From Sphingomonas bisphenolicum (GTDB lineage Bacteria > Pseudomonadota > Alphaproteobacteria > Sphingomonadales > Sphingomonadaceae): a stretch of 64,000 nt of DNA. A program made the translations under genes and the position numbers. The first letter of the stretch is position 1, and every line of letters starts with the position of its first letter. A model generated the notes under the pieces. That model was not told the origin of the DNA. It worked only from the letters and a program-made list of their open reading frames with translations, and searched no databases. The stretch covers positions 618,501 through 682,500 of the forward strand of contig NZ_AP018818.1 of NCBI RefSeq assembly GCF_024349785.1, given 5' to 3'. Of the stretch, positions 9,939-19,501 are shown piece after piece.

Positions 9939-9951
9939 CGCATTCGCCTCT

Positions 9952-10959
9952 TCAAAGATCGAGGATTAATCGCTCGCCGCGAGCGCGCGAGACACAGATG
10001 CACATCGATTTGTTTTCCTGATGCTCATCGGCGGAAAAATAGCTGTCGCGGTGGTCGATCCCATCCCCCGCATCCGCGACATTGACGGCGCACAGGCCGC
10101 ATTCACCGCGACGGCAGTCCGAGAATAAATCTACCCCGGCCGAGGAGAGAGCATCCAGGATGGAAATATCGCGACCCACCGGGACGACACGTCCGTCGCG
10201 GCGGAGATGCACGTCGAACGGCCTGTCGCCAGCGGCCGGGCCAACGCCGAAACGCTCGCTTCGGATACGGCCTTCCGCCCATCCCAAGCTTTCCGCCGCC
10301 GCGTGAACGGCATTGATCATGGACGGCGGACCGCATACATAGACGCGGGCTTCTTGGGGTTCACGCTCAAGGAGCGCCACCATGTCCACATTTTCGAGCG
10401 GCGGATCACCACTATAGTGAAAGGCGACCCGCCCTTCACAAAGCGCTTCGAGATCCGCTGAATAGGCGAGCTGCTCGGGCGTCCTGCCACAATAGACCAT
10501 ATGAAAATCGCGCTTCCGCCGAACAAGACTGCGAGCCATCGAATAGATTGGGGTAACGCCAATGCCCCCCGCGATCAGCAAGCTGCGTCGATCTCGAAAA
10601 TCGAGGGGGAAACCATTCTTCGCCCGCGAGATGCGGACTGGCGTTCCAACGACGAAATTCTGGTGAATATGTGCAGAGCCACGCTGGCGATCCTCGCGCT
10701 GCACGGCGATCCGGTAGACATTCGGCGCATCGTCCTCCAACCGCGAACCGCCGATGAGTGAATAGTGGCGGACCATCGGGCCGTGGACTTCGGTCCTTGC
10801 ATGCAGTTCGATATGGGCGCCCGGGCTATAAGGTGGCAGAGTCCGGCCATCGGCGGATCGCAAGCGATATTCCCGGACGCGCGGCGTCAATTCGCGTACC
10901 GTGTCCACCACCACGTCAAATAGCGCGCCTTGCACGGCCGCCTCTCCTTTTGAAAACAT
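9952..10959 (-). CDS. VanB-type oxygenase reductase
   Basis: 335 aa; first gene of the six-gene minus-strand operon. The flavin motif RHYSL, the NAD motif GGIGVTPI, CGPPSMI and the C-terminal plant-type 2Fe-2S ligands CRRGECGLC plus C in MCICVS are all present. It is similar in plan to the second reductase of the operon but clearly diverged. It probably serves the adjacent 361-aa Rieske oxygenase. Confidence 0.9.
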   Translation of the reverse strand: MFSKGEAAVQGALFDVVVDTVRELTPRVREYRLRSADGRTLPPYSPGAHIELHARTEVHGPMVRHYSLIGGSRLEDDAPNVYRIAVQREDRQRGSAHIHQNFVVGTPVRISRAKNGFPLDFRDRRSLLIAGGIGVTPIYSMARSLVRRKRDFHMVYCGRTPEQLAYSADLEALCEGRVAFHYSGDPPLENVDMVALLEREPQEARVYVCGPPSMINAVHAAAESLGWAEGRIRSERFGVGPAAGDRPFDVHLRRDGRVVPVGRDISILDALSSAGVDLFSDCRRGECGLCAVNVADAGDGIDHRDSYFSADEHQENKSMCICVSRARGERLILDL

Positions 10960-11126
10960 CGAGCAGCATGAGCGCCCGCCGCATCATTCATATCTTTGTA
11001 TCCAAAAGTCGTCAATATGACACTTTTTTTGCTGGAATTAGGCAATAATGAATCCATAAAGGTTGCCCCTTCATTACCGATGTCACATGTGTCATTTGGG
11101 CTGAGGAGCAAGTTGAGAGAACCGAT
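10960..11126. promoter_or_regulatory. divergent promoter region of the Rieske operon and GntR gene
   Basis: 167 bases separate the divergent start codons. TGACAC near 11018 and GTGTCA near 11089 form an inverted pair, and CACATGTG at 11084-11091 is an 8-bp palindrome. These are candidate GntR operators, but the evidence is only repeat structure and location. Confidence 0.4.
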
Positions 11127-11837
11127 TTGAACGAAACGCCTGCTTCGGCCCTCACCAGGATCCGGGAAATGATTCTCCGGGGTGCACTCCGGCCCGGGGA
11201 GCGGCTTCTGGAGTTGGACCTCGCGGACAGGCTGGCAATTTCACGCACGCCCATCCGTCAGGCTCTGCCAGCTCTGGCACAGGAAGGTCTTCTTGTCCCT
11301 GCTGGCGGGCGAGGCTATCGCGTGCGCAGCTTCACCCGTCAGGAAAGCCTTCAAGCCCTCCAGCTTCGCGCGATGCTGGAGGGCTTTGCGGCCCGCTCCA
11401 TCATCATAGCAGGGCGTGGAACCCTTATAGCGGAGGCCCTGACCCCGCTTCTGGAAGAGGGTGATGACCTGCTTCAATCCGCTGACCTCAGCGATGCTTT
11501 GGAAGAAGCCTTTGGCGCATTGAACGCGCGCTTTCATGACATAGTGGTCAATGGAGCAGCCGACCCCCTGCTCTGTGATTTGATCGCACGCTGCAATATC
11601 GTGCCCTTCACCGCGCCCGGCGTGATTGCCTTCGAGACCCATAACGAAACCAAAATCCTCGACCTGTTGCGCTATGCCCATCAACAACATCACGCAATCG
11701 TGGACGCATTCCGCGGAAATGATGCATTGAGAGCGGAGATGCTTTTTCGCGAGCATGCCACGACGCAGGAAGTCAGCATGGCGATGCGCACGCCTCCTCA
11801 CCAGCCTGCGCCAAAGACAACGCGCACGAGAAACTGA
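11127..11837 (+). CDS. GntR-family regulator, FadR/FCD subfamily
   Basis: 236 aa reading from a TTG start; no ATG in a suitable place was found upstream, and GAGAG lies about 8-12 bases before it. The winged helix-turn-helix is at about 8-70, with the family signature LELDLADRLAISRTPIRQAL. The FCD ligand domain follows, with H residues in the AHQQHHAIVDAF helix that often bind a metal. It is divergent from the Rieske operon, which it probably represses until an aromatic acid or product binds. Confidence 0.85.
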   Translation: MNETPASALTRIREMILRGALRPGERLLELDLADRLAISRTPIRQALPALAQEGLLVPAGGRGYRVRSFTRQESLQALQLRAMLEGFAARSIIIAGRGTLIAEALTPLLEEGDDLLQSADLSDALEEAFGALNARFHDIVVNGAADPLLCDLIARCNIVPFTAPGVIAFETHNETKILDLLRYAHQQHHAIVDAFRGNDALRAEMLFREHATTQEVSMAMRTPPHQPAPKTTRTRN

Positions 11838-12247
11838 ACGGGCCATTCGAGGGAGGATGGCGAACGGCATCCGTCCGAGCTTTGAGTTCTATGCAACGAA
11901 GCGCCGACGATGTCATTTGACAGTTTTCCCGGATTGCTGGACTAAACCTGAGCGCAGTTCAGGAAATTGACAGGGAAGAAATTTGCAAAGGCGAAGCTTG
12001 GTTGACCAGATAAAGTGACGCTATCGCTCCTCGGACGGTACGCATTGCTTTTCTTTTGAATAGACGAAATCAGTCATAGTCTCTCCAATTATCGGATTCT
12101 TCGGGCCATTTCTTTAAGTTCGATAATCAAGATAACATTCAAAATTTCCTCGATTAATCGCCATTCCATGGCCAGCTACTCTTTCACTACACTCATCACG
12201 CGAAGAAGCTCCTTGCCGCGGCGATGTCGATCCTGGAGGTAATTGAA
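11838..12247. other. intergenic stretch, no gene recognised
   Basis: About 410 bases between the GntR gene and the next plus-strand gene. It is more AT-rich around 12040-12170 than the flanking genes, which fits a promoter region. No RNA gene, repeat or conserved reading frame was recognised. Confidence 0.5.
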
Positions 12248-13288
12248 ATGTTCAATCCAAATGAGCTCACCCGAACGGCTCTGGTGGCAAGGGATCGATC
12301 AGTCGACTGGCTTCTCAAACACATCGAATCCGACGGTCGCCCCGCGGATTGCGATACCCGGACCGGATGGAGCCGCCTTGGCTGGAGTCTGGCGGTAGCC
12401 GGCGAACCCGCAGCGGCAAGCGCCGTCGTCAGTTGGGCCGCAAAACACCGGATCGGTGAGAATGGGGATTATCTTCCGGGTTTCATGGAAGGCCAGAGCT
12501 ACATTTCCCAATACGCCAATTACTGGCTCGGCACGTTCGTCGTGAGCGCCTGGATGGCGGGCAGCTTCGATATAGCCCTGCGGTCCATGGACTATCTCGC
12601 CAGCCAGCAGGATCCCGTCTATGGGGGACTGCCGACGCGCTTGGACAGCGGGAATCACCCGGCGGGTATCTGCGACGTGCTTTCCACCGCGCAGGTTGGC
12701 CTTTCCGCGCTCATCACCGGTCAGTTGGACGTCGCTGACAAGGTTTACCGTTGGCTTGAAGGGCTCCTTGCCGCTCAGCCGTCTGATGGAAACTTCTACA
12801 TGTTTCGCCAAGGCGAAGATGTATGGCGCACGCCCGACCCCGCTTTCGCCTGGGCCGCGATCGTGCCCTTCAACCAGCCCCGGCAAGCCTTTTACGGACC
12901 CGGCATGGCGGCGGTGTTTCTCGCGCGTTATGCGCACATTCGGCATCGGCTCGAAGCGATCGAACTCGCTCGCGGCTTCCTTGCCTACAATGTGAACGGA
13001 ACGCAGGAACAATTTACCGACATCGAAAGCGTTCAGGCCTGCAAATTCGGTTGGGCCGTGGGCGTCATGCACCAAGCCGATCCTGAAGGCGGCTGGGGCA
13101 AGTGGCTTGCTCCAATGATGCAGTGGTTCATTGATCGGCAAGCTCCGGAGGGTTGGTGGGGACCCTCCCGCTTTGCAGACCCCAATCCGACATTTGCCGA
13201 TCGGCTGGTGAAAACCTCCGAGCATCTCATGGAGATCACAGCCTTGATTTCAGCTCTGAACGCAAGCTCGTTTGTGCAAGGCTCTTGA
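12248..13288 (+). CDS. hypothetical protein, probable helical (alpha/alpha) barrel enzyme
   Basis: 346 aa from ATG at 12248, chosen because GGAGG lies 8 bases upstream; an ATG at 12224 adds 8 residues. No signal peptide. The sequence is rich in regularly spaced W, Y and G with repeated helix-like segments (VDWLLKHI, GWSLAVAGE, MDYLASQQDPVYGGLPT, WAVGVMHQADPEGGWGKW). This pattern resembles six-hairpin glycosidase or terpenoid-cyclase-like toroids, but no family was identified. It is followed after 2 bases by an aldehyde dehydrogenase gene, so the two are surely co-transcribed and may act in one pathway. Confidence 0.72.
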   Translation: MFNPNELTRTALVARDRSVDWLLKHIESDGRPADCDTRTGWSRLGWSLAVAGEPAAASAVVSWAAKHRIGENGDYLPGFMEGQSYISQYANYWLGTFVVSAWMAGSFDIALRSMDYLASQQDPVYGGLPTRLDSGNHPAGICDVLSTAQVGLSALITGQLDVADKVYRWLEGLLAAQPSDGNFYMFRQGEDVWRTPDPAFAWAAIVPFNQPRQAFYGPGMAAVFLARYAHIRHRLEAIELARGFLAYNVNGTQEQFTDIESVQACKFGWAVGVMHQADPEGGWGKWLAPMMQWFIDRQAPEGWWGPSRFADPNPTFADRLVKTSEHLMEITALISALNASSFVQGS

Positions 13289-13290
13289 AC

Positions 13291-14748
13291 ATGGCTGTCG
13301 CGACAAGCCTGAAGCGTGAAGCCTGCCTGATTGATGGGCAGTGGGTTACGAATGGAGCATGGATGGATGTCGATGACCCCGCGACGGGGCAGGTCATCGG
13401 CCGCGTGCCTATGATGGGGGGCCCCGAAGCGAAGTCGGCGATCGAGGCCGCCCGATCGGCGCTTCCCCATTGGTCGGCACTAGCCGCCCATGAAAGAGCG
13501 GCGCTCCTTCGCACATTCGCCCACCTGATGATCGACCGGGCCGACGCCCTTGCGCGATTGCTCAGCGCAGAACAGGGCAAGCCTCACAGTGAAGCTTTAG
13601 GCGAAATCCACTATTCCGCGTCCTATCTCGACTGGTTCTCCGAAGAGGCAAGGCGCATCTATGGCGAGATCGTACCAGGGCACCAGAGGGACAAGCGAAT
13701 CTTCGTCTTGCGGCAGCCTATCGGCGTCGTCGCCGCGATCACACCATGGAACTTCCCCGCAGCGATGGTGACGCGAAAAATCGGCCCTGCATTGGCGGTC
13801 GGCTGCACCATCATCCTCAAGCCAGCCGAGCAAACCCCCTTCACAGCGCTTGCGATCGGCGCGCTGGCTGAGGAAGCGGGCTTGCCCAAGGGGGTTTTGA
13901 ACATCGTCACCGGAGATCCGGTCGGGATCGGGGCAACTCTCACCGCCAGTCCTGAAGTCCAGAAGCTGAGCTTCACGGGATCAACTGCCACGGGCGCGAA
14001 GCTCATGGCCCAGTGCGCACCCACAATCAAAAAAGTTAGCCTGGAACTCGGGGGCAATGCGCCTTTTATCGTCTTTGGCGATGCGGACATCGAGGCTGCT
14101 GTTCAGGGCGCCATCGCATCCAAATTCCGTAATGCAGGGCAAACCTGCATTTGCACCAACCGGCTTTTCATTCAACGGGAAATCTATGAATGCTTCGCGG
14201 CCCGATTCACCGAGGCCACCTGCAGCTTGGTTGTCGCTCCAGCAAGCGATCCCAATAGTCAGATCGGCCCGCTCATCGACCAGCGGGCGATGGCGAAGGT
14301 CAAGGCGCATATAGCAGACGCTGTTTCCAAGGGCGCGTTTGTGGCGACGGGTGGAGTGGGCCACGCGGAGGGCGAAAATTTCTTCACGCCTACCGTCCTC
14401 ACGCATGCAACGGCCGACATGTGCGTCATGCAAGAAGAAACCTTCGGTCCCGTAGCGGCGCTTGCGTCATTCGATAACGAAGAGGATCTCATTAAGACAG
14501 TGAACGCATCTCCATTCGGCCTAGCTGCCTATATCTACACCCGCGATGTCTCACGGGCATGGCGGGTCAGCGAGAAGCTGGAAACCGGAATGGTCGGCAT
14601 CAACACCGGATTGATATCGACGGAGGTAGCACCTTTTGGCGGCGTCAAAGCCTCGGGCCTCGGCCGGGAAGGCGGCAGGCAGGGTATCGATGACTATGTC
14701 GAAACCAAATATATCTGCCTTCATCTCGACCCACCGTCCGCATCCTAA
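13291..14748 (+). CDS. NAD(P)-dependent aldehyde dehydrogenase, succinate-semialdehyde dehydrogenase-like
   Basis: 485 aa from ATG at 13291. Catalytic residues are N154 (TPWNFP), K177 (LKPAE), E252 (LELGGNAP) and C286 (GQTCICTNR). The GQTCICTNR and LGREGG motifs are typical of the GabD / succinate-semialdehyde dehydrogenase branch, but many aromatic-aldehyde enzymes share them. It begins 2 bases after the preceding gene. No gabT or other GABA gene is nearby, so a role on another aldehyde of the aromatic pathway is possible. Confidence 0.88.
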   Translation: MAVATSLKREACLIDGQWVTNGAWMDVDDPATGQVIGRVPMMGGPEAKSAIEAARSALPHWSALAAHERAALLRTFAHLMIDRADALARLLSAEQGKPHSEALGEIHYSASYLDWFSEEARRIYGEIVPGHQRDKRIFVLRQPIGVVAAITPWNFPAAMVTRKIGPALAVGCTIILKPAEQTPFTALAIGALAEEAGLPKGVLNIVTGDPVGIGATLTASPEVQKLSFTGSTATGAKLMAQCAPTIKKVSLELGGNAPFIVFGDADIEAAVQGAIASKFRNAGQTCICTNRLFIQREIYECFAARFTEATCSLVVAPASDPNSQIGPLIDQRAMAKVKAHIADAVSKGAFVATGGVGHAEGENFFTPTVLTHATADMCVMQEETFGPVAALASFDNEEDLIKTVNASPFGLAAYIYTRDVSRAWRVSEKLETGMVGINTGLISTEVAPFGGVKASGLGREGGRQGIDDYVETKYICLHLDPPSAS

Positions 14749-14824
14749 CGCCCAGCCATTCCAAATTGAGCCAGCCCGTCCTACCGGCCAATCCGCATGG
14801 TTTACAACCGAGGTGCCGCCATTT

Positions 14825-15826
14825 ATGATAGATGGATCGCAGTCATTGGCATCGCTTCTAGCTCGTACGGACGGTTCATTGCGCGTTCCTTCACTCAACG
14901 CCCTCCGCACTTTTGAAAGTGCTGGGAGGCTCAGAAATTTCACTGCGGCGGCTAAAGAACTTCATGTGACGACCGGCGCGGTCAGCCGCCAGATGCAGGC
15001 GCTTGAAAAACATTTTGGCGAAGAACTGTTCATTCGTGGACACCGCGAACTCACCCTGACGAAAAAAGGCGAAGAATATCTGGCGAGCGTGGCGGAAGCG
15101 TTCCTGGAATTGCGTTCTGCGACCGAACGGATATTCGGCCTGCACGCTGCTGGCCCGCTGCGCGTTTCCTCATCCTTGAGTTTCGTTTTGCGATGGCTCA
15201 CTCCCAGGATGCTGGATCTGCACAGGAACGATCCGGACACGCGCATGCAAATCACGACGTCCACCGATACTATCGATTTCCGGGTTGGCGACCTTGATGC
15301 CGGCATCAGACATGGGCCGATCGCCAATTTGAGCAACGCTACGCAGCTTTTGTTCAACCCTCTTCTGGTGCCAGTCTGCAGCCCTTCGCTTCTTCAGGGC
15401 GGTGAACGCTGGACCCATATCCGCCAGTTCAACGCCCATCCCATTCTGCATTCGCTGGCGGGGCCGAAAATGTGGAGCACTTGGCTGGAGGGCGCGGGAT
15501 TGAGCATCGCCGATCTTGGCGAGACGACCTTTCTCAGCTCATCCACTCTCACTGTCGAGGCAGCAGCAGCCGGCGCGGGTGTCGCAATCGCCCATCTTCA
15601 ACTTGTGGAAAATGACATAGCCAGCGGTCGGCTCGTCATCCCATGGAATCTGGCTGTCCGCGACCACCTGCCATATTATCTTATGTGGAACAACCTGGTG
15701 GAAACCAATCCAGGCCTGCTGAAATTCCGCCGATGGCTCGCAAGGGAGGCGCAAGCGACGGATCGGCAGATGATGCAACTCCTGAAGGACCAAGATATTA
15801 CTGAGATCAGAAGCACACCGCGCTAG
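14825..15826 (+). CDS. LysR-family transcriptional regulator, GcvA-like
   Basis: 333 aa from ATG at 14825. The helix-turn-helix begins at about residue 20 (SLNALRTFESAGRLRNFTAAA, TTGAVSRQMQALE). The FRVGDLDAGIRHG block and the C-terminal PYYLMW region are typical of the GcvA branch. It lies 76 bases after the aldehyde dehydrogenase on the same strand and could regulate that pair of genes or itself. Confidence 0.87.
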   Translation: MIDGSQSLASLLARTDGSLRVPSLNALRTFESAGRLRNFTAAAKELHVTTGAVSRQMQALEKHFGEELFIRGHRELTLTKKGEEYLASVAEAFLELRSATERIFGLHAAGPLRVSSSLSFVLRWLTPRMLDLHRNDPDTRMQITTSTDTIDFRVGDLDAGIRHGPIANLSNATQLLFNPLLVPVCSPSLLQGGERWTHIRQFNAHPILHSLAGPKMWSTWLEGAGLSIADLGETTFLSSSTLTVEAAAAGAGVAIAHLQLVENDIASGRLVIPWNLAVRDHLPYYLMWNNLVETNPGLLKFRRWLAREAQATDRQMMQLLKDQDITEIRSTPR

Positions 15827-15899
15827 CCGAGGGGTTTCTACGCAACTTAGCAGACTCTTTCAAAGCCAGATCACGCCCATGATATCAGATGTGATGCCG

Positions 15900-16230
15900 G
15901 GCCCCAGCGCGAGGCGAGTAGTCGCTCAATGAGATCCCCCAGTGCGTCAATCATCGTGTGTGGCCGCCGCGCGAGATGCCAATGCCATTGGTTCGATCCA
16001 CTATTTCTCTACGGCGGAGCGGCGGCCCCTGTTGTAGCTCCTGTCGAGCTGAGCAGTTTCAGCGCTTCAGCTCTCCTCGGTCAAGTCTTCCAGAATGCGA
16101 GTCCAGATGCCGCGACGGCTCCACTGGTTTAGTGCGGGATGATGATTGCCATATTACCCGAAGCGATGTCGATCTCATGATCCATTGAAATTGCTTTTGA
16201 CGGGGCATTTGATGGCGCCTCCGCCCTATC
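15900..16230 (-). pseudogene. decayed IS5-family (IS427-like) transposase remnant
   Basis: On the minus strand, pieces of an IS5/IS427-type transposase can be read in different frames: RWSRRGIWTRILEDLTEE (normally followed by a DDE-domain QLDST), then a degenerate QLDRSY segment, then GISRGGHTR. Several frameshifts and stops interrupt it. The rest of the element was not found. Family call is from motif order only. Confidence 0.5.
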
Positions 16231-16256
16231 CACAGGGCGGCCCCGTAGAAATTTCT

Positions 16257-16287
16257 GGGGGCAGCGCCGCTATGGAACGCTGCCCCC
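16257..16287 (-). terminator. terminator downstream of TonB receptor gene
   Basis: Perfect 10-bp stem, arms 16257-16266 and 16278-16287, with an 11-base loop, starting 7 bases after the receptor stop codon on the minus strand. The trailing sequence AGAAATTT is only weakly T-rich. Confidence 0.65.
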
Positions 16288-16293
16288 AAGGGC

Positions 16294-18744
16294 TCACTTG
16301 AACAACGGGTTGCGCAATGTGAGCTGTAACATCACCGTCCGCGGTTCGGTTGGCGCGCCAGCGAGGTCGGCGCCCAGGCCCGGCGTTGCGTAACCAGGGA
16401 ACGACGCGCCCGTCAGCGGATATTCGAACGCCGTAGCGGCCCGCAGCTTGTTAGCCAGATTTCGACCGATCAGCGAGAGTTCCCATGAGTCATCCGAGGC
16501 AGCCAGCGACGCAAAAGCGTTAAAGCGCCATACGCCTCGCTGTAGTGCACGCGGATTATGGGCAGGTTCCGGATTGAAGCTGCCAGTGTAGTTGCCATCC
16601 CCGCCGAGGCTGAACTTCATTGAGCTGGAGATTGGCATATCGTACATGATGCCATGACTCATCGTCCAGTCAGGCGCACGCTCAAGCTGCGTGCCCGAAA
16701 GATCCTGAGAAGAGTAGCTCGACCCGACCGGCGCGCCGGTGACGGGGTCAAAGCGAGGCACGAGGTTGCGATTGCATCCCTGGGCGATCGACTGGCCAGC
16801 ATAGCAGGACGCGTCCGAATAGTTGAGATATCGGGCGTGATTGTAGGCGATGTTGGAGCGCAGCGTCAGGCCAGGCAACGCCTTCGGCGCGAAGGTGAGC
16901 GCAAGTTCGGCTCCCTTGCTGCGTGCCGACGCCGCGTTGCGTACCTTCACCGAGATGGACACAGGATCGAATGCATTGAGCTGAAGATCGTCATATTTAT
17001 ACGTGTAGACTGACGCATCGAAGCTCAGCTGCCGATCCAGAAGACTACCCTTCACCCCGGCTTCGAAGCCGCGAGCCCGTGCCTGCCGATAGGTAATGTC
17101 ACCGCCGGGGCTCGCAGGAGCGGTATTGAAGCCGCCTGACGTGAAGCCCTCACGATATGCACCGTAGAAAGTGATGCTGCGCGTCGGCCGGAAGCGGATC
17201 GTGGCTTCGGGCGAGAAATCCGTGAAATGGACCTTGTTGGGATCGAGTGCGATCTGGACCGGCGTAGGAGCGAAGCCCGTGAACGCGCTAGGATAACGGG
17301 TAAGGTGCAACCACTTGTCCTCAACGGAATAACGACCCCCGGCCGTAATTTCCAGTTGCTCGGAAAGTGTCAGAATTCCCTGACCGAAGAAGGAATAGGC
17401 TTCGGTCTTCTGGCGAAAGCGGTCGTCGACCAGAACCAGCGGTCCCGTGAAACCCGTGAGGAAGCCGGTCGTAACCAGCGGAGCCTCGAACTTTTTCTCG
17501 GAAAACTGATAATAGCTCCCGACTACGACATTGAAGGGCGATTCAAACGAAGTCGCCGCGCGCAACTCCTGCGTGAACTGCTTGTCCTTGACGTGGCTGC
17601 CGGTCACCAAGCTTTCCAGCTCACCTGCCGACACATTCCAGCTGAAGTCTTCCTTGAAGTCATAATAGCCGGTCACCGACGTCAGCGTCAGAGTGTCGGT
17701 AGGGCGCAAAGTCATCTGGAGCGACGACAGGAACTGCTTCTGCTTGAGGAACGGCCTTCCATTGCCCAGATAATAGGGGGATGCCGCCACGGTCGTCGCG
17801 GAGATGTTGGGATCGACGACATTGCGATCGAGCTTGCAGTCGTTCACGCCCCCGGTGTTGCCTGCAAAGACCTGGAGCTGCGGCGCACCAAGGGGGCAGT
17901 CAAACAGCTGGGTGGAACCGCCGGGCCCGTTGTCGCGATCCAGTTGGGCATAGCTTGCCTTGAGCTTGGCGTCGAATTTCCCGTCGGCGCCTTCGAACTT
18001 CAAGGTACCGCGAACGAAATAGTCTTCCGACTTCGGCGCCGTGCTGGTCGAAATGCCGGTCCCGCCCGGGACATTGTTCGACACGTTGTGGAACCAGCCG
18101 TCCTGCTTCGAATAAGCGCCAACGACGCGCAGGCCGAGCCCTTCGGTCACCGGAGTGGAAATCATCGCTTCATATTGCTGGCGATCCTGCGCGAATTCGT
18201 AGCCGGCACGTGCGCGCCATTCGAATTCCTTGCCAGGATCGGCAGAAACGAAGGAGATGATCCCGCCTAGGCTGTTCTTGCCGTAGAAAAGCGCCTGCGG
18301 CCCCTTGAGCACTTCGACCCGGTCCAGGTCGTAAATGCCCATGTTGATCGCATTGCCCTGGCTCACCTGGATGCCATCGATGTTGATCGAGACAGCCTGA
18401 TCCACGCTGGGGCTCGTACCGGGCGACCCGATGCCGCGAAGATTGATCGAACCACCGCCCGGGCCGCTCACGGAGCCGACCTGAAGTTGCGGCACGCGGC
18501 TTGAGATTTGGGTGATCGTGTTGGTTGAATAGCGAGCGATTTCCTGCGAGCTCACCGCCGCGATCGCCGCGGGCACGTCTTGCAGGCGCTCATCGCGCTT
18601 GCGCGCCGTGACGATGATGTCCTGCTCGCCGATCGCCGGCGCAGCCGCGCTCGAACCGGCTTCCTGAGCACTGAGAGTGGGCGCGAACGCGAGCAGCGCC
18701 ACCGAACTCATCATTGCGCCGTAAAGTGGAATTGCCCTGCGCAT
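16294..18744 (-). CDS. TonB-dependent outer-membrane receptor
   Basis: 816 aa from ATG at 18744, preceded by GGGGAGG. The signal peptide spans residues 1 to about 26 (ending TLSAQ). A TonB-box-like DIIVTARKRDERLQDVPAAI is followed by the plug domain (VPQLQVGSV, INLRGIGSPG, DRVEVLKGPQALFYGKNSLGG split over about 50-170) and a beta-barrel ending in a terminal aromatic (NPLFK). It imports a large or scarce substrate, in sphingomonads often aromatics or glycosides, with energy from TonB-ExbBD. It is divergent from a second receptor gene 757 bases away. Confidence 0.92.
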   Translation of the reverse strand: MRRAIPLYGAMMSSVALLAFAPTLSAQEAGSSAAAPAIGEQDIIVTARKRDERLQDVPAAIAAVSSQEIARYSTNTITQISSRVPQLQVGSVSGPGGGSINLRGIGSPGTSPSVDQAVSINIDGIQVSQGNAINMGIYDLDRVEVLKGPQALFYGKNSLGGIISFVSADPGKEFEWRARAGYEFAQDRQQYEAMISTPVTEGLGLRVVGAYSKQDGWFHNVSNNVPGGTGISTSTAPKSEDYFVRGTLKFEGADGKFDAKLKASYAQLDRDNGPGGSTQLFDCPLGAPQLQVFAGNTGGVNDCKLDRNVVDPNISATTVAASPYYLGNGRPFLKQKQFLSSLQMTLRPTDTLTLTSVTGYYDFKEDFSWNVSAGELESLVTGSHVKDKQFTQELRAATSFESPFNVVVGSYYQFSEKKFEAPLVTTGFLTGFTGPLVLVDDRFRQKTEAYSFFGQGILTLSEQLEITAGGRYSVEDKWLHLTRYPSAFTGFAPTPVQIALDPNKVHFTDFSPEATIRFRPTRSITFYGAYREGFTSGGFNTAPASPGGDITYRQARARGFEAGVKGSLLDRQLSFDASVYTYKYDDLQLNAFDPVSISVKVRNAASARSKGAELALTFAPKALPGLTLRSNIAYNHARYLNYSDASCYAGQSIAQGCNRNLVPRFDPVTGAPVGSSYSSQDLSGTQLERAPDWTMSHGIMYDMPISSSMKFSLGGDGNYTGSFNPEPAHNPRALQRGVWRFNAFASLAASDDSWELSLIGRNLANKLRAATAFEYPLTGASFPGYATPGLGADLAGAPTEPRTVMLQLTLRNPLFK

Positions 18745-19501
18745 ATTACCTCCCCATAAATACCATAACCGCACGATGTCATCGATCGTGTTCGGCGTGG
18801 TTAGATACCCTCAGCGCCGGGGACAGCGCGAAGGACTTTTCTTCTATTCAGTTGATCTGATCTCAACAGAACATGGAACGATGCGGATCGCGACACGCTA
18901 AAAACACCCTTTCCCGCGCTACTGGCATGACATGCGCACCTCATTGTGACATTTGGCGATCCTTGCTTTTGCGAAGATCGCGCGCAACCTGTGGCCGATC
19001 CGCAACAAATCGACGTCTCGCGCGATGCGCATTCAAAGTGACCATCGAGAGGCGCGGGTGGTTGCCGCATGCGGAATCCGTTGAGTGCGGGGCAACCTCG
19101 AACTTAAAAAGCGCGTCCCGCGGGGACGAACGTATCTGCATCTTTCCACGCAAGTGACCCTGGCATTGGTGAGCATCGTGTTCCTGATGGAGGTGCAAGC
19201 CGTCGGCCTGTACCGGTCGTTCTAAATAACGACATTCTTGAGTTTTTGGGCGAAATAAGCCGTGCTGGCGGGCGAATAGTTCGCGCCAAGATTCGATGGA
19301 CACCAATGATGGATGGAATTTTCGGCATATTTGTAGATACATAGGAGCGGAACTCGCCAGCGAAAGACGTTCGAGGAGAACCGGAAAGGTTGATGCCAGA
19401 TCAATCGGCGTGCATTTTTTTACTTTGACCCGTCCCCGCAGCAATTACAGACCTTGTCAGCAAAGAGCGGCAAGCCGCAAAAATACTGCATAGGAGGGGA
19501 C
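18745..19501. other. long divergent intergenic region between two TonB receptor genes
   Basis: 757 bases with only short unconvincing open frames on both strands. It must hold both receptor promoters. No RNA gene, insertion sequence or strong hairpin was recognised. Confidence 0.5.
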
